The position numbers and the translations under genes were made by a program. Of a stretch of DNA of 64,000 nt, positions 13,741 through 25,258 are shown one piece after another. A model generated the notes under the pieces. It made no database searches and was not told where the DNA came from. It worked only from the letters and a program-made list of their open reading frames with translations. Numbering within the stretch: position 1 is the stretch's first letter; every line of letters begins with the position of its first letter. The DNA is from Miscanthus floridulus. Lineage: Eukaryota; Streptophyta; Magnoliopsida; Poales; Poaceae. The stretch lies in NCBI RefSeq assembly GCF_019320115.1, contig NC_089581.1, positions 10,417,707-10,481,706 on the forward strand, read 5' to 3'.

Positions 13741-15492
13741 ATGGATCAAAATTCCCATGCACCATTGGGAGACAAGACTAACACCTCCAAAGAAGGTAAT
13801 ATAACATCGTATCAAATATTACATGGCATGTACTATGTGTATGTGAACTTATATTAATTCAAAATGCACTGCAGTCGATGCTAAAGAACTTAAGAGGGAA
13901 AGTGATAGAGCTCGATGGCAACAACAAAAGGATGCTATTAATAAGAGGCATCGTGAAGCCTATCATCAAAGAAAAAAGCAACATGTTATTGGAACTACCA
14001 ATTGTAATGCATCCTAACATATTAACATTGTCATGTAGTGATGAATTGACATTTATTTTTTCTTATTACACATATATGTATTGTGTAAAATTTTGTAGAT
14101 GATGACGCTGCATCAAATAAGGAAAACATTGGTCCTATTGAAACAAATGATTGGCTCCACAGGAATGATTCCTATCAGACCAACAATATTGTTGATGAGA
14201 ACATATCCACACGATTATCATGTAATTGAAGATGCTGAAATATTTTAGGTCTTTCAAAATGATATTGTAATAATATGACCCAATAAAGCTAATGAATGTA
14301 TTTGTATGATTACATTGATAGATGAGCCAGAAAAGGAGACTATAGAGAAGGAGAGCACTATTGGTTTCACCAGTACCTCTATTTCCGATGCTAATGAAAC
14401 ATGTGTGCAAAGTACATCAAAAGGTAACTACAAGAGTGAATGGTACAAAAACATGACATCTGAACAGAGGAAAGCAAGGCGTGAGTGCCAAAGGCTGCAC
14501 AATAGGGAACCCAAGCGTAAAGAGGCATTAAAATTGTATAAGAAAAAAATTCAAAGATGTACGGAAGCACTCCTTGCACTCGGACTCTGTCGCAATGGAG
14601 AACCTGTTATTTATTCCTGAGCTTGTGTGGCCTGCTGTGGGCCAATCTAGAGCTCATGGATCCACGATGAAATCCAGTGATTGGGTTATCCCAAAGTCCA
14701 GTGCAACACCTATTTATATTCCTCCACCTCATGAGGAGGCCGATGATGAAGGATGCGATGAGTTACTGTCTGGCCATATGACACAGAGATCACATGTTCC
14801 ATCAGGACAAAGGCGTGCGTTGTTGACGCATCGTAACATGATGTTTGAGCATCGCATTGGTTCGAACACAAGGGCACCTAATAAAGATGGTGACTGCATG
14901 GCTGAAGACCGAGTGGATGCTAACACACCCTTGCCTCAATCAGCCGTGACCAACAACGGTAAATACTAGTGCCTCATTATCCCATCTAGGTGACCTATAT
15001 ACCATATTATATCTCACCAATCCATGGTCATTCTATGATTAATAGAAAATGCAGCACCATGCATTCAGGCTACATCAGGCACACCGATGGCACCACTGTT
15101 TGATAATTATGAATGCATGGCTAAAGAACACCTAAATGATAACACACCCTTGCCTCAATCAGTACTGACCAACAACGATAAATATTGATGCCTCGTGATC
15201 TCATTTAGGTGACTTATATTATATATCATATTATACCTAACTCAACAATGGTCATTACATGATTTTCAGAAAGGACAGGACCTAGCCTTCAGCCTACATC
15301 AACCGCATCGACGGCACCACTATTTGATGACAGTGGTAATTTACATTATTTTCTAACATTCTATAAACTATTTGAACTCCTTTGTTTATATTTACCCATA
15401 GTTCTACTAACTCACATATGTTTGATGGCCATAGATGATGATGAGGGAGATATATTTGAAGAGGATGAGGGATACTTATTTGTTGGGCAAGG
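13741..15492 (+). pseudogene. Helitron RepHel, N-terminal exons
   Basis: This is the variable N-terminal part of the Helitron transposase gene. Likely exons begin at ATG 13741 (MDQNSHAPLGDK), 13875 (DAKELKRESDRARWQQQKDA), about 14101, 14322 (up to the YKNMTSEQRKARRE motif and beyond) and 15435. Each is bounded by plausible AG and GT sites. The short basic NMTSEQRKARRECQ-type block is typical of the start of plant Helitron proteins. In the fourth exon the frame must change near 14565-14580 to continue into NLLFIPELVWPAV, so a frameshift has occurred. One exon with its intron has been duplicated (14892-15330). Function as part of the full protein is lost. Confidence 0.65.
14892..15330 (+). repeat. 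Tandem exon-plus-intron duplication in RepHel
   Basis: A unit of about 217 bp is repeated: ATGCATGGCT/TGCATGGCT, then AACACACCCTTGCCTCAATC, then ACCAACAACG and an intron-like AT-rich tail. The first copy keeps a GT donor at 14959-14960 (AACG/GTAAAT); in the second the matching G is A (15178), so the donor is lost. Confidence 0.75.
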
Positions 15493-15570
15493 TATTTGTG
15501 CGAAAGACCGAAAAGAAATCAAATATTCAACTGCTTTATCTAAACTATTGTGGCTTAAATGTCATTTTAG

Positions 15571-17006
15571 ATGATGACGATGTCCAAGACAATGACCTTG
15601 AGGAAGACACAGCTTCTATCCCTGAAGTACCTGACCAATACAAAAAGGTGTATAGTAACATACCTATAGATACCCATATGCTAAAACATGTCGCAAATTG
15701 CGAGCACTGCGATGCGAAAAGGTTTGAACATAAACCACCTGGGTTCTATTGTCGCAACGGAAAGATCAAACTCAATGAACCAAACATACCTTATGAGCTT
15801 ATGAGGCCTTGGTCAAGTAATGGCGTAGATGCTAGGCACTTTCGTAACAACATTAGGTTTTTCAATGGCCATTTCTCTTTCACTTCTCTATATTGTTGCC
15901 TCGATAGCGCTACTGCAAACATGAAAAACTATGGCATATACACCTTCTGTGCACACGGCTAGATCTATCATAACAAAAGGTCATTTGGCAAAGAAGATAG
16001 TAAGGAGCCAAGAAATCTTGAGCTTTACTTCTACGATGATGACCCAAGCCTTGAGCACCGCTATCGACGATGTCGTGAAGAGAAGTGCCAAAAGACAAGG
16101 AAGTCATTGAGAGGCTTGTGGCCATCCTTCGTGACAACCCATACTCACAACAACTTAGGAGTTTGGGCTAGGCTAACCACCTCGAGGACTATCGTGTCAC
16201 ACTAAACCTTGACTAGAGGCTGGACCAGAGAACATACAATGTGCCGTCAGCTTTAGAGGTGGCTATTGTTTGGATCAAGGGAAGTAAACTCCTTGGTCAG
16301 TTCTAGAATAGTGTTGTCCTACATAGGAAAGATAGAAGCAGACATGGCATCCGCTCATATCATGGATGTTATGATGCTCTTTCATACCCTCTATTTTTCC
16401 CTAAGGGTGCGCTTGGGTGACACATGTATATTCCAAAGAAAGGAGTTAGTATGGAAGAAGTCATCGAGTATCGTGCCCTACAGAAGGCTCATAGTGGGTC
16501 AAAAGAAGAAATAGGTTTGTTATTCTTCTTATTTAAATACTTCGCATACATGTAACTCAGTGGTTATTCTACAAACAACTCTAATTCATGGCTATTTTTA
16601 TAGACTCCCCTAGTAGACTATGTGTGTCTGTGCGTGACTACTACTGCTACAAGTTTCAGATGCACCCAGGAATATTTAACCCCATACTATACGACAAGCA
16701 TCTATTCTAGCAGTTTGCAATTGACACGCACATCAAGATGAAGAGTTCTCGATTAGATTATATACGCAACCATCAAGATGATATTAGGGCCGACCTCTAC
16801 CAAGGATTGGTTGATAGCCTACATGCCGGTGAAGGTAGAGCAGATGCTGTTGGAAAACAGACAGTGATGCCTTCATCATTTATTGGAGGCCCCTGTGACA
16901 TGAGGCATTGGTACATGGACGCCATGGCTCTAGTATGGAGGTTTGGTAAACCAGACATCTTCCTGACTATGACATGTAACCCAAACTAGGATGAGATCAA
17001 GTGTGA
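15571..17006 (+). pseudogene. Helitron RepHel, conserved N-terminal (Helitron-like N) region
   Basis: The exon starts after CATTTTAG with an acidic DDDDVQDNDLEED run. It continues into blocks I know from Helitron transposases: a Cys/His cluster (HVANCEHCDAKRFEHKPPGFYC), NYGIYTFCAHG, and from 16605 VRDYYCYKFQMHPGIFNPIL and SSRLDYIRNHQDDIRADLYQ, then GPCDMRHWYMDAMALV up to FLTMTCNPN. Stops interrupt it, among them TAG at 15960-15962 after CAHG and TAG at 16987-16989 after CNPN, and the frame shifts around 16270-16500. A short intron-like stretch lies near 16515-16604. The solo LTR at 17012 then splits the gene, and the reading resumes at 18967. Confidence 0.8.
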
Positions 17007-17011
17007 ACTCT

Positions 17012-18961
17012 TGAAAGCTCTAGTTTAGTTTTGGTTAATTGATGAAACCCTAAGTGCTAACCTAGTTTATCTAAGTGATTATGAGATAGGTAGCACTACT
17101 CTAAGGGATGAAGCAATGGCGAAGATCATGACAATGGTGATGGCATGGTGATGATCAAATGCTTGAACTTGAAAAGAAGAAAGAGAAAAACAAAAGGCTC
17201 AAGGCAAAGGTATAAATAGTAGGAGCCATTTTGTTTCGGTGATCAAGACACTTAGCGAGTGTGATCACATTTAGGTTAGATAGCCATACTATTAAGATGG
17301 GTGAAACTCGTATTGAAATGCGGTTATCAAAGTGCCACTAGATACTCTAACTCATTGCATATGCATTTAGGATCTAGTGGAGTGCTAACACCCTTGAAAG
17401 TATTTGTGAAAGTATGCTAACACATGTGCACAAGGTGATACACTTGGTGATTGGCACATTTGAGCAAGGGTTATAAACTTCATCGGCGGAGTGTCTGCCC
17501 ATAGAGTGCGAACAGTCCGACGATGCCACCGACGCCCTATACAGAAAAGACAGGGGTTCACAGATTGACCGGACGCTAGGGTCCTGAGTCCGGTCAGTAG
17601 CAATAGTGAGCACGCATCTCGGTCTTGTGACCGGACGCTAGCGCGAAGAGTGACCAGACGCTGACAGGGTGGATCTGGTCAGTGTTGACATACGCTGATG
17701 TGAGGCACATAGAGGAAACGTTGAGTGACCGAACGCTGGGTGTGTCCGGTCGAGCATGACCGGACGTGTTCGGTCGTAAAATTTCATGTTTGGAACCTTA
17801 CTAGAAACAATCAGACGCTAGGGTCCTATGTCCGGTCACTTCATAGCAGCGCGTCCAGTCATCACTTAATCATTGGGATTGGGCACTTAGTATTTGAAGA
17901 GAGGGGACATGTGGCGTGCATTGCGTGACCGAACGCTGAGGTCCAGCATTTGGTCAATCTGACCAGAGCGTCTGGTCGGCCCGTGTTCAGTGCAGTGAGG
18001 AGCCCAACGGCTCTATTTCATGGGGCTTCTATTTAAGCCCTATGGCCAGCTCAAGCTCACTCTCTTGGCCATTTTGCATTGACATAGCAACCTTGTAAGC
18101 TTAGCCAAAGCCCTGCCACTCATCTCCATCATTGTTTCATCATCATTGTGAGATTGGGAGAGAATCCAAGTGCATTTCTTGAGTGATTACATCTAGTGGC
18201 ACTTGGCATTCGTGTTTCGCTATGGGATTCACTTATTACTCTTGGTGGTTGCCGCCACCTAGATGGCTTGGAGCAGTGAGGATCATTGAGCGGAGGTTGG
18301 TGATTGTCTCTGGCTCTGATCATGGTGATTGTGAGGGGTCTTGTGCCTTCCCCTGCAGAGAGCCAAAAGGTAACTCTAGTGGATTGCTCATGCCATTGAG
18401 TTACCTCACTTGAGGGTAGGTCCTTATGGTGTCTAATTGTGTGGATGAGATTCGTGCAACACCTCTTAGCCGTCGAACCACCAAGTGTTGGTCGACACAA
18501 CGGGGACGTAGCGTGTTGGCAATCACGTGAACCTTGGGAGAAAATTGATTGTCTCTTGCCCTTTGGTATTCTCCCAGTGATTGATAAAGTATTCATCTTG
18601 TGATTGGTTCACTCCTTTACACGGCGGTATAATCACCTCACTTAGTCATTTACATTTCCACAAACTAGCTATAACAAGCTCTTTCGTGTCGCTAGAATTG
18701 AGTGCTTGTTTTGTGGATTAAGTTCATCTATTAGAGCTCTTTAGTGTAGCAATTGTAAGAGCTCTTAGTGAGTAGTGACCTAGTAAATTGTGTGCCTAGT
18801 GATCATAACAACTAGAATTGTTGGATAGGTGGCTTGCAACCCTTGTAGAGCTAGAGCAAGTTTGCATTTCGCTATTTGTTATACTAATCAAATTGCTCTA
18901 GTCAGTTTGTAGATTTTTAAATAGGCTATTCACCCCCCTCTAGCCATATTAGGACCTTTCA
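17012..18961 (+). mobile_element. Solo LTR (copia/Sirevirus-like) inside RepHel
   Basis: A 1950-bp segment begins TGAAAGCTCTAG and ends AGGACCTTTCA, and is flanked by a perfect TSD, ACTCT (17007-17011 and 18962-18966). It has no primer-binding site, polypurine tract or gene, so it is one LTR left by recombination. The end holds TTCACCCCCCTCTAG, close to TTCACCCCCCTCTTAG near the end of the Sirevirus-like LTRs. It has its own array of CCGGACGCT-type motifs at about 17567-17965. It interrupts the transposase between the NPN block and the Rep motifs. Confidence 0.85.
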
Positions 18962-18966
18962 ACTCT

Positions 18967-19780
18967 ACCTTGGCCAGACACCATAGGATCATCTAGATCT
19001 CATTGTTCAGGTCTTTAGAGCAAAACTACAAGAGTTGAAGGATATACTACTAAAAAAAGGATATCCTTGGAAAGGTGCGAGCACATGTTTATGTTGTGGA
19101 GTTCCAGAAGAGGGGTCTATTACATGCACATTTTTTGCTAATCATGGATAGGAAGTACAAGATCACGTGTCTAGAGCAGTATGATCGCCTCATCTCAGCT
19201 AAGCTCCCGAACAAGAAGAAGTACCCAGTCTTGTACAAGATGGTTACCAAACATATGATGCATGGCCCTTGTGGACTGCTTAATCGCGATTGTCCATGCA
19301 CAAAGGGTCATGATTCCTGCAAGAACCGTTACCCTAGACCTTTCTGTGATGTCACAGTACAAGGCAAGGATTCATATCCAGTTTACAGATGGCATGAAGA
19401 TGGTTGAAAAGAAAAAGTTCGCAGACATGAGCTTGACAACAGATGGGTCATGCCTTACAACCCATATCTCCTCCGTCTATTCAACTGCTACATCAATGTT
19501 GAGGCATGTGGGAGCATCAAGGCAGTCAAGTATCTATTTAAGTACATTTACAAGGGTCATGACCGGGCGTCTGTGGCTATGAGAGAGGCTAACAAGGAGG
19601 ATAGTGAAGGGAACATTGATGAGATCAAGCAATATAGAGATGCTAGATGGGTAACCCCCCAAAAGCCTTGTGGAGGATATACAGGTTTGATTTGAGTGAT
19701 AGGTACCCTTCTGTTTTGTCCTTATAGCTACATTTTACAGACATGCACATGGTGTCATTTCATCAGCGCCAAGGGATTCG
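18967..19780 (+). pseudogene. Helitron RepHel, Rep (HUH nuclease) domain
   Basis: This part carries the catalytic core of the rolling-circle Rep nuclease, which nicks one strand and becomes covalently bound through tyrosine. The HUH metal-binding motif is HAH at 19123-19131 within KRGLLHAHFLLIMD. The two-tyrosine motif is YLFKY at 19531-19545, with IYKGHDRAS following. Between them lies a Cys-rich block (CGLLNRDCPC). The reading frame from 19075 to 19695 is continuous except for TGA at 19405-19407, where Arg is usual. The catalytic residues themselves are therefore intact. Gypsy element A inserted a little downstream at 19786; the reading resumes at 53436. No other part of the domain is missing as far as I can see. 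Confidence 0.88.
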
Positions 19781-19785
19781 ACGAG

Positions 19786-20258
19786 TGTAGACAGAATATC
19801 ATCGGCAGTCCTCCGAGGGGTATCCCACGAAGGTAGATTGATCGGTAGAGGAGCGTGAGATCAAGAACAAGAAGACAATAGAGACACATGAGTTAGACAG
19901 GTTTAGGCCATTAGTATGATGTAATACCCTACTCCTGTGGTCTGTTGGTTTGTATTAGCTATCGTATGATATGCCATGAGTTTGGAGGGGGTCCCTGCCT
20001 GCCTTATATAGTCCGAGGAGCAGGGTTACAAATCGGTTAGATCTAAGAGATAACCAAAAAGTAATAACTGATTATAGAAATATTGGGATCATACATATCC
20101 TAATAGATCTCGTAGTATCTTCAGGATATCTTCCTGGCGTCTTGCGGGTGGCGTCGAGCAGAGTCGTGCCTCGCAAGGCTTCATCTTGTGGGCTGGGCCA
20201 CCCCTGGGGGCATAGCCCATGTGGTCTACCATGGGTATCCGAGGTCGTACCCCCCATA
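19786..20258 (-). repeat. Element A left LTR (its 3' LTR)
   Basis: The 473-bp LTR is read on the minus strand. It aligns end to end with 52963-53435. The left TSD copy is ACGAG at 19781-19785. Confidence 0.92.
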
Positions 20259-21261
20259 GCTAGTCCTTGAGTGCCTTGTACCCGTTATGCAACACCGTCT
20301 TGAGATCATCCGAGCAGGTGCGAATAAAGCTGAGCAGTCAAACTCACGGTCCAACCACCGTGATGAGTTGTCGAGCAGCATGAACCATCCCGAGCAGTGT
20401 GAACCATCGCCGAGTAGAGTGACCCAAGTATGGCTTACCATAAGGGTGTAAGGAGCTCAAGTTCTGAATTGAAAATTTCTTCACAGTGGACCAAGTGTGC
20501 CTATTTAGAGTCCGACCATGAGAAAAGGAGATAATCTTCAATAACTTTGAGAGGCATGGAGTCTTTAAGAAAAAACAAGCACATTCACTACAAGGTGAAG
20601 TATGTCCACTTAGTCCCCGAGCCTAACAGTAGATGACGTAGTCATGTGGTGCTAGGGTCAGAAACATAGAAATAATGAATGACCAGCCGAGCAGGCAGCC
20701 AGTCCCTGGGCGTAGCCCCAAAATGAGATAAAACATGTTCACCACAAGGTGAAGTGTGCCCACTTAGTCCCCGAGCCTGACAGTAGATGATGTAGTCATG
20801 TGGTGCCAAGGTCAGAAACATAGAAATAATGAATAACCAACCAAGCAGGCAGCCAGTCCTCGAGCTACAAGCGACGATATTGGAGAAATCTAGCCTTGGA
20901 GAAAAAATCAGAGTAACGGCTATACAGTAACAGTTACTGAGCCTCAATAAATGGCGGAGAAGTCGGTGATTACTCGACGAGTGGCAATTGATGGCAGTGA
21001 TAAATGGGTGACATGGGTTGTGGTTGCACAGAAGCCTAGGTAATGGCCCATATGCCGCATCGGAGAAATTAGAGCGGTGCAGATCATGGGAATGGTTTCC
21101 AAAAAACCTTTGAATATGGAAAGGTGGGGAAAGTGCTTTATAACAGTGCTGCCGCATACCCCATTCCCACCTCTTCCACTTCATCTTCCTCCTCATCTCT
21201 CACATCGCTGAATCCACAACCACATTTGCCTCTGCCGCCAAACCCTAACCAAATCTAGGAG
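20259..21261 (-). other. Element A 3' non-coding region
   Basis: The sequence lies between the 3' LTR and the antisense accessory gene. It begins on the minus strand side with the polypurine-like GGACTAGC next to the LTR. It contains a two-copy repeat of about 154 bp (about 20582-20735 and 20736-20889), each unit with CAAGGTGAAG, CACTTAGTCCCCGAGCCT and TAGTCATGTGGTGC. A TATA-like CTTTATAAC at 21136-21144 on the plus strand lies about 120 bp before the accessory gene ATG. Confidence 0.75.
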
Positions 21262-24200
21262 ATGGCGCTGAAGAAGGGGGCTGCGAAATCGAAGAAGACT
21301 AGTCCCAAGAAGATGGGCATCGTGGCTCGACGCGACGAGGAGTGGGTGCCGTCATGAATAGGAGAAGTGGAGCTAAACAGATTGGTGGAAGTCGGCGTTC
21401 TCCCTGATCGTGCTATCGTCGTATGGTGGCCAGCCCTCGGTGAGTCCTTCCCAACACCCTATATTGATGAAGCAGTGGTATTCAAAGACTAATTCTAGCG
21501 CGGGTTAGGATTTCCTGTTCATCCATTTTTGAGGGATCTATTGGAGCTCTGAGTGGTTAATCTGTGCAACCTCCACCCTAATACCATTTTGCACATCTCA
21601 ATCTTCATCCATTTCTATGAGGCGTACCTTGGAATCCTACCCCACTTCAATCTCTTCCGTCACCTATTCTGGCTAAAGAAGAGAGGTGGCGCTGGTTCCA
21701 AGGTGGTCGGCGGGGTGTACCTTTAGCTGCAGGATGGAATGGCGAGTGAATACCTTACCGTGCCGCTTAACACGTCACTAAAGGGGTGGAACACCAGGTG
21801 GTTCTACATGAAACAAAGCCACCCAGTGGTTCGCTGTAACGCTGACCACATCCCAAAAAGCCAGAGGAGTTGGTTAGAGCTACCGAGCAACGACGATATA
21901 GAGCAAGTGAAGGAACTCCTTGGCTTAATAAAAGGCGTGAGGACCAATGGCAGATTGGTAGCGGCAAGTTTCATAGTGCGCCGCATTTAGCCCTGTAAAG
22001 AGAGGGCGCACCCAGGCTTCAAATTCAAAGGGGAGACCGACGATACCCGAGAGAGGCCAGAAATACTGTCTAGGAACGTCGTTGAAGAGAGGACTGCCGA
22101 GCTATTTGCTCTGCTTGCCTCATTCAGATTGTTAGGGTACACAAAACCCTTTAACTGCAAGAATCTACCTCCTTAGGTGAATATCCTAACTATGTGTTTT
22201 CGAGAAGTTTTTTATTTTGTTATTGCCGAGCAATAGACTGATCCACTCATGTGAAGATCCATTCGTAGGATAGGGCAGTGTATTTTTTGGGCAGGCTGAA
22301 AAACGATTGGCCGCCGGCAGTGGATGCACGACCACCAGCTCAACCTAAAGAAAGCTTCGTTGACTTTTCCTTGGAATCTGGAGGTATAGATGTTGGTCGG
22401 ACGGAGAGTCCTCCCCCAGTATCAAAGAAAATCTAGAAGAAAAGGAAAACAACGGCTACTGCTCCCCACAAACCAGGTGGCATCTCACTTGGCGATTATT
22501 AGACCAATCGAACACGAAGGACCGCGGTGTTCGATTGGTCTGAGGACGATGAAATTCTGATGGATCCTCCACCAAGCACAAAAGAGCCTCTGTGCAGCAC
22601 ACGCATGGGGGAACAACCTAGGGTAGGTGAAGAAGTCCATGAGGCGCTGACGAGGAAAGTCCTTGAGCAGCGGGTGGAGGAAATTTCAGCGTAGCAGATG
22701 ATGGAAATCCCTACGGGGCGAGCAATGGAAGTCCCCGAGCAACAAGCAGAAGTGGACCCAGAGTAGCAGGTGGAAAGGGCCCTAGAGCAGCAGGCAGAAC
22801 CGAGGTTGACCGAGGAAGAGCCAAGAATTCCCCCATAGAGCACGGGAGTCGACCCCACGGCTACGCCTGGAGGCTCAGGCAGGCATCGCCGGTTCAAGAA
22901 ATTGAACCGTCAGACCAAACCATAAGTGTCCTTGTGTTGAAGTTACTTTGCTATATTTTCTTTACTTCTATGGTGACTGAATAACTAATTTGACATAGTG
23001 CAAGGCGAATGATAGATCTAGCCTCGCCCACTCAGACTGAGCAGCAACCAGAAGCTGGCCCCGGAGCGAAGGAGATGCCAGTAGACCCCATCCTGGAGTC
23101 CCTAAGTGCTCGGCAACACGCGGGGGAGCCAATCACTACCCCTGGTGGACTTGGTGGCAATGGAAGGCTATCAACAATGGTGAACAAGTCAGTGATAGCA
23201 CCCTCGGGAATGGCAGAATCTGGAGCAAAAAAGCTTTTGGCGCCGAAGGAGTAAACAGCACTCCCCGATGCTTTGGAGGGCATGGACGGACCCGCTATCC
23301 GGCCACCAAGCCCCCAGGTGGTGCCCCCAGCTGCAACAGAGGAGGACAAGGTGGAGGAGATCATGCGTGACGAACCTCGACCCCAATCAGTCTGGATCCT
23401 CCAAAAGCGCGATGATGACATAGTAATTATCAAAGAGGAGGACACCACCAAGGAATTCAGGAGACTGGAGACTACCCTTACCGGTGTGATGAAATAGATC
23501 AAGGTTAATACTTCATCTGGAAAGGTCCTGGTTGTTTTTTTAATTGGATAATGATACTGTCATTGTGCATTTGCAGGAAATAACTCGAGTTGCCAAGCAG
23601 CGCCGCCAGCTGATAAAGCAAATGGAGCCCCTTACCGAGGAGAACAAAAAACTCAAAGAGGCTAGGAACCTCATGGAAAAGAACATCTAGAGAGCCCAAC
23701 GTGAATGAGACCTTGCGGAGTCCAACGCATGGGACCTAGAATACCAGAAGGTGGTCCTAACCGAAAAGCTGGCTGTTGTGTCCGAGCAGGTGCAGAGCCA
23801 GTCTGAGCAGCTGGCCACTGTCTCTAGCCAACTAAAAAGTGCTTCCGAGCAGCTAGAGAGGAAAACCAAACAGCTTGACAATGTATCCAAGTAGAAAAGT
23901 AGGTACGGTATATCAATGAATATACTTTTGTATTGCTAAACAACCACTTTTTTGGTGATAACTGTTGCGCTTATAGAGCAAGACGTTGAGCTTGGCCAAA
24001 TGCGCTAGGCCATCGATCAATTTCGCTAGGAGAAGGCAAAGGAAACAGAGCGGGCGAACAAACTTGCTAAGGAGCTGAAAGGTGAATTCCTCCTTATCGG
24101 AATTACTGTTGAAGTAGCTTCCTTGTTTGATGGAAAATTGTAACGCTTGTAGGCTATCGTCATAAAGCCAAAGCACAGTTTGACGTGCTGATGCAGGAGG

Positions 24201-24577
24201 CCAAGGTCCAAAAGGAGAACTTCGATGCTGTAGTTGCCACAATTAAGCCAGTGCTTGACTACGTCGACCTGGAACCGGCCACTCAGCTCGATGGTAGGTG
24301 GCAACATTCAGACACCGTCATTCAGAGGTGCAAGGCAGGATGGGAAAACTTCAAGATCTTCAACCGCGATGCCATTATGACCGTCGCTACCCATGTCCTC
24401 ATGGTTGTTCGGTCCCATTACCCAACCATCGACCTTCAGTCAATAGAGGGTGGGTTCGCTAAAGGACTGAGCGATGCAGAGACCCAGCAGCTGGAGGATG
24501 AGGTGGAGGATGCAGTGAAGGTGCTAGCCGGTGATATAGATCTGTTTGGTGAGATGGATGGTAATGGCGGAGCTTAG
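21262..24577 (+). pseudogene. Antisense accessory gene of element A
   Basis: The gene runs opposite to gag-pol. It starts MALKKGAAKSKKTSPKKMG. The first part (to about 22170) reads as the domain often annotated 'putative gypsy type transposon' (Transposase_28), with NLCNLHPNTILHISIFIHFY and FNLFRHLFWLKKRGG blocks. Later parts are Gln/Glu-rich coiled coil (23577-23900, with repeated EQL units). The C-terminal part reads VVRSHYPTIDLQSIEGG and GDIDLFGEMDG. Splice acceptors precede 22295 and 23577. Stops at 21355, about 21490, 21552, 21724 and 21988 show decay. Element C has the same gene in the same place. The function is unknown; conservation in two elements suggests a use to the retrotransposon, not chance. 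Confidence 0.7.
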
Positions 24578-24779
24578 TAATCGGCTCATAGATTATCATC
24601 TATAAAATCTTGATAGTGTAGTTAGAACACGTGAAGGCATAAAAATGCTTATGTATAGGATAAATATTATAAGGTGCATGTGTATGCAATTAGATTGTAT
24701 TTCAGCGAAAAAATCTTCATAGCTTTAACCACGTAATGTAAGTATAGTCTGAGCAGTTGGCTCGTTATTGACCTATATG

Positions 24780-25258
24780 GCCTCAGCTAGCCCGTAGTCC
24801 ATGGCGTCGAGCGCAGAGCCCATGCACGTGTAAGAGGAATAGGAGTGACCAAGGAACCACAGTCGACCACCCTTAACGCAGGACATGGAGCCCGTAGCAC
24901 GTATAGGGAGAGATTAGAAACTGGGTCTTCTCCATAGAGAAAAGAACGAGACGTGTGCTGCACGTCGGTTATCAAAATATCTTGGAGATATAGATAATAT
25001 AAATGGCGTTCGAGCAATGTATTCTATGCTGAACCCTTGGCCTTGGCTAACCCATAGTCTATAACATCGAGCACGGAGCCCATAGACGTGTAGGACAAAC
25101 AGGCATGATCAAGGAACCACAGTCGACCACCTGTATCGCAGAGCGCGGAGCCCGTAGCACGTGTAGGGAGAAATCAGAGACTGGGTCTTCTCTGAAAAGA
25201 ACAGAAAAGGAAGTATGTTGCTCTTCGATTGGCGAAATATCCTGGAGATGTGGAGAAA
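24780..25258. repeat. Two-copy 250-bp class repeat in element A
   Basis: Segments 24780-25003 and 25039-25258 align along their length (TAGTC-AT-GCGTCGAGC / AACATCGAGC, GGAACCACAGTCGACCACC, GGAGCCCGTAGCACGT, GAGACTGGGTCTTCTC). A related single copy lies in C near 45000-45130 and in B near 31100-31290. It is a family-specific non-coding block between integrase and the accessory gene. Confidence 0.75.

Noticed and set aside
17012..18961. Complete LTR retrotransposon
   Set aside because: No internal LTR pair, primer-binding site, polypurine tract or gene; one LTR with a TSD fits better.
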